Assembly (NCBI RefSeq): GCF_019689535.1
Contig: NZ_JADGHH010000002.1
Span: 1-50,852, forward strand
Length of the DNA: 50,852 nt
From: Pigmentiphaga sp.
GTDB lineage: Bacteria > Pseudomonadota > Gammaproteobacteria > Burkholderiales > Burkholderiaceae_B
Direction of reading: 5' to 3'
Of this stretch, positions 16,575-25,560 are shown one piece after another; position 1 is the stretch's first letter; each line of letters begins with the position of its first letter. The notes under the pieces were generated by a model. That model did no database searches. It had not been told where the DNA came from and saw only the letters and a program-made list of their open reading frames with translations. A program made the position numbers and the translations under genes.

Positions 16575-19196
16575 ATGAAAGTCTCACGCATCCGCGCCCT
16601 GCGCGGCCCGAATCTCTGGAGCCGCCGCACGGTGCTCGAGGCCATCGTCTCGTGCACCGAAGCCGAACGCGCCATCGCCGGCATTCCGCATTTCGAGACT
16701 CGGCTTCGCGCGCGTTTTCCCGCCATCGGCTTGTTGCAGCCGGTAGGACAAGACGAGGCGGTCTCCATGGCGGCCGCGCTCGGGTTCGCCACGCTAGCGC
16801 TGCAATCGCAGGCGGGCTGTCCCGTGACCTTCTTGCGCATCGTGCCGACGGTCGAAGCCGGCATCTACCAGGTCGTCGTGGAATACAGCGAGGAAAAAGT
16901 CGGCCGCCTGGCCCTGGATCTCGCTCTGCAACTGTGCGAGGCTGCCGAACAGGACTCGCCATTCGACCTGGACGCTGCCCTCAGGCAATTGCGTGACCTG
17001 GACGAAGACGTGCGTATCGGCCCGAGCACGAGCGCCATCGTGGAAGCGGCGATACAGCGCGGCATCCCCTACCGCAGGCTGACCGACGGCAGCCTGATCC
17101 AATTCGGCTGGGGCAGGAGGCAGCGACGCATCCTGGCTGCCGAAATGGACCGCAGCAGCGCAATCGCCGAATCGATCGCGCAAGACAAGGAGTTGACCAA
17201 GGCCCTGCTGCATGCGGCTGGCGTGCCCGTCCCCCGGGGGCGTCCCGTCTCCGATGGAGAAGATGCGTGGAAAGCCGCGCAAGAGATCGGCCTGCCGGTG
17301 GTGGTCAAGCCGCGCAACGGCAACCAGGGCAAAGGCGTCGCCGTCAACCTCGAGACCCGCGAGCAGGTGGAAGCTGCCTATGCCGTAGCGGCGAAATACG
17401 GTGCGCAAGTGCTCGTCGAGCGCTACGTCCCCGGCCACGATTTCCGCTTGCTGGTCGTCGGCAACACCCTGGTCGCCGCGGCGCGGCGCGATCCGCCCCA
17501 GGTGTATGGCGACGGCGTGCATACCGTCCGGGAACTGGTTGAGGCGGTCAACCGGGACCCACGCCGCGGCGAAGGCCATGCTACCAGCCTGACCAAGATC
17601 CGGCTGGACGACATCGCCCTGGCCACGCTGGCAAAAGCCGGCTACACCCCCGACTCCGTGCCGCCCAACGGCACGCTTGTCATCTTGCGCAACAATGCCA
17701 ACCTGAGCACCGGCGGAACCGCGACGGACGTCACGGACGAGGTGCATCCCGAACTGGCCGCGCGCGCCATCGAGGCCGCGCGGACGGTAGGCTTGGATAT
17801 CTGCGGGGTCGACGTGGTGGCCAATACGGTGATCGAGCCGCTGGAGAGCCAGGGCGGCGCCATCGTGGAGGTCAACGCCGCGCCCGGCCTGCGCATGCAC
17901 TTGGCACCTTCGTACGGAAAACCGCGCGCCGTGGGCGAAGCCATCATCGCCGAAATGTTCGCGCCCGGGGACAACGGCCGCATCCCCGTCGTCGCCGTGG
18001 CCGGCACCAATGGCAAGACCACGACGGTGCGCCTGATCGCACACTTGCTGGGCGCGAACGGCCACCTCGTGGGCATGACCAACTCGGACGGCGTCTACAT
18101 CGGACGGCGCCGCATAGATGTGGGTGACTGCAGCGGGCCACGCAGCGCGCGCAACGTCCTGCTGCACCCGGACGTCGACGCCGCCGTATTCGAGACAGCG
18201 CGCGGCGGCATCCTGCGCGAGGGGTTGGCATTCGATCGCTGCGACGTGGCAGTCGTGACCAACATCGGCACGGGCGACCACCTTGGCCTCAACTTCGTCA
18301 GCACGGTCGAAGATCTTGCCGTGGTGAAGCGGGTAATCGTGGAAAATGTCGCCCCGGCGGGCACGGCGGTGCTCAATGCGACCGACCCCAATGTAGCCAA
18401 CATGGCAGGCAGCTGTCCGGGTTCGATCATTTTCTTCTCGAACGACCGGCAGCATCCGCTGATTACCGCACATCGCACCAAGAACCAACGCGTGGTCTAC
18501 CGGGACGGTGATGCCATCGTGGCCGCGCAAGGCCCAGAGGAATATGCCATCCCGTTGTCAGAAATCCCGCTGACCTACGCCGGCGCCATCGACTTCCAGG
18601 TCGAGAACGCCATGGCGGCCATCGCGGCGGCCTGGGCGCTCGGCCTGGACTGGCAAGTCGTGCGCCGCGGGCTGGCGGGCTTCGTGAGCGATGCGCAAAC
18701 CGCCCCCGGGCGCTTCAATCAGTACGAATTCCGGGGTGCAACCGTTTTCGCGGACTACGGCCACAATCCCGACGCCATCCAGGCATTGGTGCGGGCCATG
18801 GACCGGCTGCCTGCCAAGCGGCGCTCGGTCGTGATCAGTGCGGCCGGGGATCGCCGCGATATCGACATCCGCAAGCAAACCGAAATACTCGGCGCCGCAT
18901 TCGACCGCGTCGTGCTGTACGAAGATCAATGCCAGCGCGGGCGCGCCGACGGCGAAGTCCTCGCACTGCTCCGGCAGGGCCTGGAAGGCGCCGCCCGCGC
19001 GCGCGACGTACGGGAGGTCCGGGGCGAATTCCTGGCCATCGACATCGCCATGGATGCGCTTGAACCGGGCGATTTGTGCCTGATACTCGTAGACCAGGTG
19101 GAAGCGTCCCTGGCCCACATCGAGCGGCGCATCGCTGCCGACGTCTCCGTCAATCCCCCGATGCGGCCGACAGCAGATCGATCAATCGCGCATTGA
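16575..19196 (+). CDS. Cyanophycin-synthetase-like protein with intact Mur ligase (CphA-like)
   Basis: This 873-residue protein has the full CphA length. Its ATP-grasp domain (about 200-465) carries VVVKPRNGNQGKG and ESQGGAIVEVNAAPG, and its Mur-ligase module has an intact P-loop GTNGKTT (about 477-483), FETARGGILREGL, VVTNIGTGDHLGL and the Mur C-terminal segment GRFNQYEF...ADYGHNPDAI. In cyanophycin synthesis ATP-grasp adds Asp to the backbone and the Mur module adds Arg to the side chain. Its N-domain departs from CphA: the HxxEH region is replaced by DEAVSMAAALGFATLALQ. The preceding gene has exactly that motif and lacks the Mur P-loop, so the two may act as a complex. The 3' end overlaps the convergent arginase-like gene by 47 bases. 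Substrate amino acids are not known. Confidence 0.88.
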   Translation: MKVSRIRALRGPNLWSRRTVLEAIVSCTEAERAIAGIPHFETRLRARFPAIGLLQPVGQDEAVSMAAALGFATLALQSQAGCPVTFLRIVPTVEAGIYQVVVEYSEEKVGRLALDLALQLCEAAEQDSPFDLDAALRQLRDLDEDVRIGPSTSAIVEAAIQRGIPYRRLTDGSLIQFGWGRRQRRILAAEMDRSSAIAESIAQDKELTKALLHAAGVPVPRGRPVSDGEDAWKAAQEIGLPVVVKPRNGNQGKGVAVNLETREQVEAAYAVAAKYGAQVLVERYVPGHDFRLLVVGNTLVAAARRDPPQVYGDGVHTVRELVEAVNRDPRRGEGHATSLTKIRLDDIALATLAKAGYTPDSVPPNGTLVILRNNANLSTGGTATDVTDEVHPELAARAIEAARTVGLDICGVDVVANTVIEPLESQGGAIVEVNAAPGLRMHLAPSYGKPRAVGEAIIAEMFAPGDNGRIPVVAVAGTNGKTTTVRLIAHLLGANGHLVGMTNSDGVYIGRRRIDVGDCSGPRSARNVLLHPDVDAAVFETARGGILREGLAFDRCDVAVVTNIGTGDHLGLNFVSTVEDLAVVKRVIVENVAPAGTAVLNATDPNVANMAGSCPGSIIFFSNDRQHPLITAHRTKNQRVVYRDGDAIVAAQGPEEYAIPLSEIPLTYAGAIDFQVENAMAAIAAAWALGLDWQVVRRGLAGFVSDAQTAPGRFNQYEFRGATVFADYGHNPDAIQALVRAMDRLPAKRRSVVISAAGDRRDIDIRKQTEILGAAFDRVVLYEDQCQRGRADGEVLALLRQGLEGAARARDVREVRGEFLAIDIAMDALEPGDLCLILVDQVEASLAHIERRIAADVSVNPPMRPTADRSIAH

Positions 19197-20025
19197 GCGC
19201 ATGCTGCTGCGCCTGCCATTGCGCCAAGCGCCCGGCCGACGGTGCCTCCTGCCCGTCGGCGGCGCTGAGCCAGCGCTTCCACCACGTGCGGTATTGATAA
19301 AGCGAGACCTCGCCGGTGATGTCACTCCCGATCAGCTGCCCGGCGAGCACCTCCAGTGCCTGCGCGAGATGCGACTCTGCGAGGATGCCCTGGTCCCAAT
19401 TGGTGCGCGCGACTTCGGGACTGAACACATCCTTGTCGATGGACAGGTACGTTGGCTCCCGCGATGCGGCCAGCGCGGACGACACCGCCTGCATCATTGC
19501 CTCGGGCCCGTCGAAGCTGCGCACCGCATGCCCCAACCCCAACAGCCGGGCCCAGCCGACGTCCACGTTCATGCACCAATAGCTGAGCTTGCCCGAAGCC
19601 AGCGGGCGCAAATAGTTTTCCCAACTATGCCCCCATCCAACGTCGGAAGAAGTGATGCCAATGACGTGCACGTGCGTGACAAAAGGCAGCGCGGCCACCC
19701 TCCGCACCCAAGAACCGCAGTGGATCCCGAACAAATAGCGCATGTTGTCGGGGTGGTTGTCGAACACCACGACCCGGAACGGCCCCCGGTCGCGCAGGCG
19801 TTCGATGAGCGGCCAGCTCAGGTGGTGGAAATCGCCACTTCCCATCAGCACCGGCCCATGGGCGGCAGGCAGCATGGCATCCAGCTCGCGCCACAGCGCA
19901 CGGAAGGTAGACAGCGAGCAGCCGAAGCGGACGGCCTCCTGCCATCCTTGGAGGGGCAACACCACGGCCCCCTCGGTCGGACCGCACGCGCCGTCGAAAT
20001 CAAGGATCAGCGGCCCGCCATTCAT
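19150..20025 (-). CDS. Arginase/agmatinase-superfamily (ureohydrolase) protein
   Basis: This is a 291-residue protein of the Mn-dependent arginase fold. Metal-binding motifs are seen as GSGDFHHLSW (D65/H67 region), FDNHPDN (D89, H91, D93) and LSIDKDV (D197, D199), in the usual order and spacing. Enzymes of this fold hydrolyse arginine, agmatine, formiminoglutamate or guanidino acids. The first motif (GDFH) differs from the usual GGDHS, so the substrate may be unusual. It is last in a three-gene operon; its ATG overlaps the upstream stop (TAATG). Arginine chemistry beside cphA-like genes is suggestive, but whether it acts on free arginine, a polymer side chain or another guanidine is open. Confidence 0.8.
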   Translation of the reverse strand: MNGGPLILDFDGACGPTEGAVVLPLQGWQEAVRFGCSLSTFRALWRELDAMLPAAHGPVLMGSGDFHHLSWPLIERLRDRGPFRVVVFDNHPDNMRYLFGIHCGSWVRRVAALPFVTHVHVIGITSSDVGWGHSWENYLRPLASGKLSYWCMNVDVGWARLLGLGHAVRSFDGPEAMMQAVSSALAASREPTYLSIDKDVFSPEVARTNWDQGILAESHLAQALEVLAGQLIGSDITGEVSLYQYRTWWKRWLSAADGQEAPSAGRLAQWQAQQHALNARLIDLLSAASGD

Positions 20026-21137
20026 TAGGAGCGCTCCTCGCTCCAGGCCCGATCGCCCTCGAAGCGCCCCGCAAGACGGCGCAACACGGCGCGCAGCAGC
20101 GGATTGCGTATGTACACGGCATGCCGGGTGAAGGTGAACGATGCGCCCAGGTAGGACTTCACCTGGGGATCGGTCCAACCCGCGATGTAATAGCGCAGCC
20201 CGCGCTCGCGCGCGTACTCGAGGTTTACCATCCAGCTGACGAAATACAAGTTGCACTCCCGGGCCTCGGGATAACGCAAGCCGATGTATTTGTCGACCAG
20301 ATTGCCCTCGCACTCGAAGCAGAGGTTGTACCCGATCATCTCGCCGCGGCGGCGGTAAATGAAAACGATGCCGCCGCTGTCCCCGTCCTGTAGCACCCGC
20401 TCGAAAAACGCTTCGGTCAGGCGGTCGAAATGGATTTCGCTCTGCGCATATACGTTCATGTATAGCGCATAGAACTCCTTGAGCACTTCGGGATCACGAA
20501 ACCGCGGATCGCCGGTCCTGGCCTGCTCGATCTCCAGCTCCGCACGCCTTTTCAGCTTGCGCCGGATATCCTTGCGCCGCGAATGCGAGAGGCGCCCGAG
20601 ATAGGCGTCCTGGCTGTCGAAGTCGATCGGTACATACGCGAGCGCCTGCCCTTCGACCAACACATAGCCTTCCTTCTCGCAGGCACGGGCCAGCGCCGCA
20701 GCATGCTCGTTCTCTTCCCGGCTCAACAACGGAGACGACTGGGGCAAATCCTTGACGATCAAGAACGGGTGCTGGCCTCCGTACTCCGCCTTCCATTGCG
20801 CAGCCAAGCGGTCGGGATCGCTACCGCTCGCCAGCAGCGCATATTCCGTCACGGTCGTGCCGACAAAAGCGGTGAGCGGCTGCAGGAAGCGCCGCCACCA
20901 GCGAAATCCCGGCAGGCGTCGGAGAAAGCGCTTGGCATCGTCATCCGCGGTCGTCAAGAGATCGAACCGCGCACGAAACATGGGACCGCCGTACGCGGTC
21001 ACCCAAGCGGAAAAGCCCTCAGGCGGGCAGGCCAGGAAATGGCCCACCAGCCCTTCGGGCTCCAGTCGATTCAGGTAAGGCCGGAGAAAGTCCGGGGTCG
21101 CCCCCGGACCGGTGCCATCAACCGCCTTTCTTTGCAC
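20025..21137 (-). CDS. FemAB/GNAT-like acyl- or aminoacyl-transferase
   Basis: This 370-residue cytoplasmic protein has a C-terminal GNAT-type fold (about 170-345; SRRKDIRRKLKR, VFIYRRRGEMIGYNLCFECEGNLVDKYIGL, NLYFVSWMVNLEYARERGLRYYIAGW). This pattern fits the BioF2-like/FemAB-like acetyltransferase group. Fem-type members attach amino acids to peptidoglycan precursors; others acylate small amines. The N-terminal 140 residues are unassigned. The start is taken as GTG at 21137, overlapping the upstream aminotransferase gene by 20 bases. It is placed between an aminotransferase and an arginase-like gene. The donor and acceptor are unknown. Confidence 0.72.
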   Translation of the reverse strand: MQRKAVDGTGPGATPDFLRPYLNRLEPEGLVGHFLACPPEGFSAWVTAYGGPMFRARFDLLTTADDDAKRFLRRLPGFRWWRRFLQPLTAFVGTTVTEYALLASGSDPDRLAAQWKAEYGGQHPFLIVKDLPQSSPLLSREENEHAAALARACEKEGYVLVEGQALAYVPIDFDSQDAYLGRLSHSRRKDIRRKLKRRAELEIEQARTGDPRFRDPEVLKEFYALYMNVYAQSEIHFDRLTEAFFERVLQDGDSGGIVFIYRRRGEMIGYNLCFECEGNLVDKYIGLRYPEARECNLYFVSWMVNLEYARERGLRYYIAGWTDPQVKSYLGASFTFTRHAVYIRNPLLRAVLRRLAGRFEGDRAWSEERS

Positions 21138-22494
21138 GGGTCAACAGCTGGTCGAGCAGCGCCAGGCCCTGGTCGATTTCTTCCGGCGTGATGTGCAGAG
21201 ACGGCGCGAAGGTAATGACGTTCTTGTAGTAGCCGCCGACGTCGAGGACCAGCCCCATCTTCTTGCCCTTGTAGTCCAGGTCGCCGGACAGGCCGATGTC
21301 GACCATGCGGTCGAGCAGCGGCTTGTTGGGCGTGAACCCGTCTTCGGTGCAGATCTCCGCACGCAAGGCCAGGCCCAGGCCGTCCACGTCGCCGATTTCC
21401 GGATGGCGCTTCTGCAAATCCTTCAAGCCTTCCAGGAAATGAGCGCCGCGCGCCATGACCATGGACTCGTAGTCCACCTCGGCCAGCATCTTCATGGTTT
21501 CCAGGCCGACGGCGGTGCCGAGCGGATTGGATGCGAACGTGGAATGGGTCGACCCCGGCGGGAAAACCGTGGGGTTGATCAGCTCTTCCCGCGCCCACAG
21601 GCCGGCCAGCGGATTCAATCCGTTGGTCAGCGCCTTGCCGAACACCAGCACGTCCGGCTTGACCCCGAAATGTTCGATGGCCCAGAGCTTGCCGGTTCGA
21701 TAGAACCCCATCTGGATCTCGTCGACCACCAACAGGATGCCGTACTGGTCGAGCACCTTCTTCAGGCCCTTGAAGAAGCCAGGCGGCGGAATGACATAGC
21801 CGCCCGTGCCCTGGATGGCCTCGACGTAGAACGCGGCATATTCGGCCTGGCCCACCTTGGGATCCCAGACGCCGTTGTACTCGGTCTCGAACAGGCGGGC
21901 AAACTGGGCCACGCAGTGCTCGCTGTATTCCTCAGGCGTCATGCCGCGCGGACGGCGGAACGGATAGGGGAACGGCACGAAATACGCACGCTCGCCGAAA
22001 TGGCCGTAGCGGCGGCGATAGCGATAGCTCGAGGTAATGGCCGACGCACCAAGCGTGCGGCCATGATAGCCGCCCTCGAAGGCGAACATCAGGCTCTTGC
22101 CGCCGGTGGCATTGCGCACCAGCTTGAGGGAATCCTCGATGGACTGCGAGCCACCTACGTTGAAGTGCACGCGCCCCTTGTAGCCGAATTTGCGCTCGGC
22201 GTCCTGGGCGATGACCTTGGCCAGCTCGATCTTGGTGGGATGCAGGTATTGGCTGGCCACCTGGGGCAGGATGTCCAGTTGGCGCTTGAGCACATTGTTC
22301 AGGCGCTCATTGCCGTAGCCGAAGTTGACGGCGGAGTACCACATCTGCAGGTCGAGATATGGCGTGCCGTTGGCATCGAACATGTAGCTGCCTTCGCAGC
22401 GCTCGAAAATCTTGGGGGGATTGACGTAATGGACGGTATCCCCGAACGAGCAGTATTGTGCCTCGTCGGCAAGCAGTTGGGATTCGGTGGTCAT
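21118..22494 (-). CDS. Class III PLP aminotransferase
   Basis: This 458-residue member of the ornithine/GABA/diaminobutyrate aminotransferase class has GGSQSIEDSLKLVRN (phosphate site), FEGGYHGRTLGA, the PLP-ring aspartate in LLVVDEIQMGFYRTG (D258), the Schiff-base lysine in FGKALTNGLNPLAG (K287) and STHSTFASNPLG. The fold and catalytic residues are complete. The N-terminal GDTVHYVNPPKIFERCEGSYMFDANG is typical. I chose the ATG at 22494, preceded by GAGG about 10 nt upstream. It is first in the minus-strand operon with the FemAB-like and arginase-like genes. Omega-amino acids such as ornithine or a diamine are likely substrates, but position alone does not prove it. Confidence 0.85.
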   Translation of the reverse strand: MTTESQLLADEAQYCSFGDTVHYVNPPKIFERCEGSYMFDANGTPYLDLQMWYSAVNFGYGNERLNNVLKRQLDILPQVASQYLHPTKIELAKVIAQDAERKFGYKGRVHFNVGGSQSIEDSLKLVRNATGGKSLMFAFEGGYHGRTLGASAITSSYRYRRRYGHFGERAYFVPFPYPFRRPRGMTPEEYSEHCVAQFARLFETEYNGVWDPKVGQAEYAAFYVEAIQGTGGYVIPPPGFFKGLKKVLDQYGILLVVDEIQMGFYRTGKLWAIEHFGVKPDVLVFGKALTNGLNPLAGLWAREELINPTVFPPGSTHSTFASNPLGTAVGLETMKMLAEVDYESMVMARGAHFLEGLKDLQKRHPEIGDVDGLGLALRAEICTEDGFTPNKPLLDRMVDIGLSGDLDYKGKKMGLVLDVGGYYKNVITFAPSLHITPEEIDQGLALLDQLLTRAKKGG

Positions 22495-22869
22495 TAAAGG
22501 GAAACCTCGGGGGAGATCAGTTACAGCCGCAGTCAGTTTTTGGGCCGAACGCCCAATGCTTGTCATTGTGATGATGGGGGGTTTACGGAAACGTCACCAC
22601 AACCCTTCGCGACCCGCATCGCGAAGTATCGCAGAAATACCGCCATCTGTAGGTGTCCGACCCCTCCAGCCGCCGTCTTTGTTGTAATGGACGCATAGCT
22701 AATCGGAACACCGGGTTGCGCGCGGCGCGATACATTACCATTTGGCCAGATTGTTTGCACGGCGGCGCGACCTCCCCGTCGCACGGTAACTAACAGTAAG
22801 ATCACGTCTGGCCATAACCCCTTCGCCTGCCCGGCGCCGCCGCCAGGCCGAACCGCCGCTTCCTACGTC
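22495..22869. other. Divergent intergenic region upstream of the outer-membrane factor
   Basis: This 375-bp region lies between the aminotransferase operon (minus) and the NodT-like gene (plus). It must hold both promoters, but I could not pick a convincing -35/-10 pair. An 80-codon minus-strand frame inside it has no protein-like composition and is not called. No tRNA, repeat or terminator is seen. Confidence 0.5.
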
Positions 22870-24432
22870 ATGCCGTTTTTCCGTTTCCTGCCGCCGGCCG
22901 CCCGGCTCCCGGTTCGTCCGGCGCTACGCCTCATGCTGCTTTTCGCGTCCGCGGCCCTCGCCGGATGCATGAGCATGCCCGAGCCCTCCTTGCCGGCAGG
23001 CGCGCCCAGCCAATGGCGCAACGCCACTGATGCCCCGGCCCCCGACCCGGCGTCCTGGTGGAAAATCTACGGCGATCCGACCCTGGACCAGCTCGTCGAA
23101 CAGGCGCTCGCGGACAACCTCACCGTGGCCGAGGCCCATACCCGCCTCCAGGCGGCCCGGCTCCTGCATGGAGTAGCCGAAGGGCCCTATCGCCCTGAAT
23201 TCGCCTTCCGCACGCGCGATGCGGTTGCCGCCGATGCGCGCAGCTCCTACTTCCAAGCCGGCTTCGACGCGACCTGGGAGCTCGGGCTCTTCGGCCGGGC
23301 CGAAGCCGCCGAGCGCTTGGCCCGCGCCGACGTCGATGCCGCCGCGGCGACGCTGCAAGGCGCGCGCATCAGCGTCGTGGCCGAGGTGGTCCGCGCCTAT
23401 CGCGAATTACGCCACGCGCAAATGCGCGAGCGATTGCTCAACGAGGCCGTCGCGCTGCGGGCGCGGCACGTGGAACTGGTATCGCTGCGGCATCGCACGC
23501 GCCTGGCGTCCGGGGCGGATCTCGATCGCGCACGCGCTGCCCTGGAAGAGGCCCGCGCGGCGCTCGCCGACCCCCGCGTGGCGATACGCCAGAGTGCGCT
23601 GCGCCTGGCCACGCTGCTTGGCCGCAGCGAACCGGACCCATCCTGGACGAAGGCGCCGGCCGCCACGGCGCTTCCCCCGCTGCGGGCCGCCATACGCAGC
23701 ACGCCGGCCGACCTGCTGCGCGCACGGCCGGACATCCGGATGGCGCAGGCCCGCGTGCTCCACGCCGCGGGAGCGCTCGGCATCGCACGCGCAGACCTCT
23801 ACCCGCGCCTGGGGCTGGGCGGCTCCCTGACCATCGCCAGCAATTTCGCCAATAACTTCAATCGTCGCAGCGAATCCAGCACGAGTACGCAAGCCATCTT
23901 CTCGCTCGGACCCTTGATCGACATCCCCCTGTTCGACTACGGACGCCGGCAGGCCGCCGAACGGGCCCGCAGCGCTGAACTGGATGCCGCCCTGCTAGCC
24001 TACCGGCAAACGGTGCTGAGCAGCGCGGCGGAAGCTGAAGCGGCCTTGATAGAGCTCGATGAATATCGCAAGCGCCGCGAAGCCGAGGAAAAAGCCGTCC
24101 AGGCGCTCGACGGCGCGCTCGAGCGGGCACGCCGGCTCGAGGCCGCCAAGCTTGCCAGCGAACTCGACCACCTCGATCTCGCCGCACGCCGCATCCAGGC
24201 GCAATTGGCCGTGTCGGCCACCACCCTGGCGCAGGACCTGGCCTTCATCTCGCTGCACAAGGCGGTGGGCGGCGGCCCGCTTCCCGCCGATACTCCCGGA
24301 TTGGGCCTCAGCGGCGACGAGCCCGCAGGCTCTCTCCCTCCGTCCGCGTCTCGCTCCACGGACGCGGCCGCCCCTGCGGGGTCGCTGCCGGGTCCGCGCT
24401 GTGCCGGATGCACCCTGGCCCAACGGGATTGA
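22870..24432 (+). CDS. NodT-family outer-membrane factor (TolC-like lipoprotein)
   Basis: This is a 520-residue outer-membrane efflux channel subunit. It has a signal sequence with lipobox LAGC (about residue 33), the family opening WWKIYGDPTLDQLVEQALADN, two copies of the outer-membrane-efflux repeat rich in Ala/Arg helices, RARPDIRMAQARV, and the barrel segment ARADLYPRLGLGGSLTIASNF. NodT proteins trimerise into the conduit of RND or ABC tripartite pumps. The last 45 residues are low-complexity (Gly/Pro/Ser/Ala) with a CAGC pair. The FtsX-type permease follows after 3 bp, so this pump is likely completed by the ATPase and adaptor at 5968-7634. Confidence 0.9.
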   Translation: MPFFRFLPPAARLPVRPALRLMLLFASAALAGCMSMPEPSLPAGAPSQWRNATDAPAPDPASWWKIYGDPTLDQLVEQALADNLTVAEAHTRLQAARLLHGVAEGPYRPEFAFRTRDAVAADARSSYFQAGFDATWELGLFGRAEAAERLARADVDAAAATLQGARISVVAEVVRAYRELRHAQMRERLLNEAVALRARHVELVSLRHRTRLASGADLDRARAALEEARAALADPRVAIRQSALRLATLLGRSEPDPSWTKAPAATALPPLRAAIRSTPADLLRARPDIRMAQARVLHAAGALGIARADLYPRLGLGGSLTIASNFANNFNRRSESSTSTQAIFSLGPLIDIPLFDYGRRQAAERARSAELDAALLAYRQTVLSSAAEAEAALIELDEYRKRREAEEKAVQALDGALERARRLEAAKLASELDHLDLAARRIQAQLAVSATTLAQDLAFISLHKAVGGGPLPADTPGLGLSGDEPAGSLPPSASRSTDAAAPAGSLPGPRCAGCTLAQRD

Positions 24433-24435
24433 GAC

Positions 24436-25560
24436 ATGCTGGCCCGCAAGACCCTCATACACGAATGGCCCCGCTTCCTGCCCGCCGTCATCGCGGTGGC
24501 CTTCTCGGGGCTGCTGCTGCTCGCGCAAGCCGCGCTGGTGCTCGGCATCTTCGGCAACGCAGCGGTCTACGTCAACGGCTCCCGCGGGGATCTATGGATA
24601 GGCTCGCCCGGGACGCAAAGCATCGACCAGGGGCTTCCCTTGAGCCCCGAGATCGAAATGCCCCTGCGCATGGACCCGGGCATCGCGGCGGTCGAACCTT
24701 TCTACCTGCGCTATGCCGAATGGCGCAGCCCCGAAACCCGGGGCGGCATGAGCGTCGCCGTATCCGGCATCAACGTGCGCCCCGACGGCCTGCTGTTTTC
24801 CCGGGTCTTGCCACTGGACCTGCGCGAGCGGCTGGCCGAAGTCGGCGCCATCATCGTAGACCGCGCCGACCTGCAAAAGCTGCGCACCCGGCCCGGTGGC
24901 CAGGCCACGCTCAACGGCCATCCCGTGCGCGTGGTCGGCGTGGTCAACGGACTGCGCGCGCTGGACGGCGCCAACGTCCTCGCCTCGGCCGAGACCGCGC
25001 AGTTGATCAGCACGCCAGAGGAAGGCAGCCTGCCGACCTACTTCGTCGCCGAAGTGCGCGACCGCACCCAGGTTGCAGCCGTGCGCGAGCGCCTGTCGCA
25101 GCACCGCAGCTTCGGCGCATATGAGGTCTGGACCAGCGAAGCCTTCTCCAGAAAGACCCAGCTCTACTGGCTGCTGCAAACCGGCGCGGGCGCGGGCGTC
25201 CTTTTCCTCGCCGCGGTGGTGTTCGTCGCAGGGGCTGCCATCACCAGCCAAACGCTGATTGCCGCCATCGCCGGCTCCATGCGCGCCTACGCCACGCTCA
25301 AGGCCATGGGGGTAGGGGTGTCCGCGTTGCGCAACGTCGTGCTACAGCAGGCCTTGGGCGTGGGCCTGACCGGCACCGCGCTGGCCGCCATTCTGTGCGC
25401 TGCGCTGCTCGCGGTGGCGCACAATCAAAACGTGCCGGTGCGCATGACCCCCTTCGTGGCGCTCGTTTGCGCGGCCCTGGTCATGGGCATCGCCCTCATC
25501 TCGGGGCTATTCGCCGTGCGCCGGGTGCTCCGGGAAGACCCGGCCAGCCTGCTACGCTGA
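24436..25560 (+). CDS. FtsX/DevC-type ABC exporter permease
   Basis: This is a 374-residue inner-membrane permease with TM1 near residues 15-40, a periplasmic MacB-like domain (about 45-240; DLWIGSPGTQSIDQGLPL, VVGVVNGLRALDG) and three C-terminal TM helices (about 252-360) ending in the FtsX-type RRVLREDPASLLR. DevC/MacB-type permeases need an ATPase of the MacB/LolD class. None is encoded next to it, so the ATPase at 5968, 18 kb away, is the obvious partner. The stop codon directly abuts the stop codon of the convergent gene, with no base between them. Confidence 0.87.
   Translation: MLARKTLIHEWPRFLPAVIAVAFSGLLLLAQAALVLGIFGNAAVYVNGSRGDLWIGSPGTQSIDQGLPLSPEIEMPLRMDPGIAAVEPFYLRYAEWRSPETRGGMSVAVSGINVRPDGLLFSRVLPLDLRERLAEVGAIIVDRADLQKLRTRPGGQATLNGHPVRVVGVVNGLRALDGANVLASAETAQLISTPEEGSLPTYFVAEVRDRTQVAAVRERLSQHRSFGAYEVWTSEAFSRKTQLYWLLQTGAGAGVLFLAAVVFVAGAAITSQTLIAAIAGSMRAYATLKAMGVGVSALRNVVLQQALGVGLTGTALAAILCAALLAVAHNQNVPVRMTPFVALVCAALVMGIALISGLFAVRRVLREDPASLLR

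Noticed and set aside
22563-22805. 80-codon minus-strand frame upstream of the aminotransferase
   Set aside because: It has no recognisable motif or ribosome site and lies in the promoter region of two divergent units.
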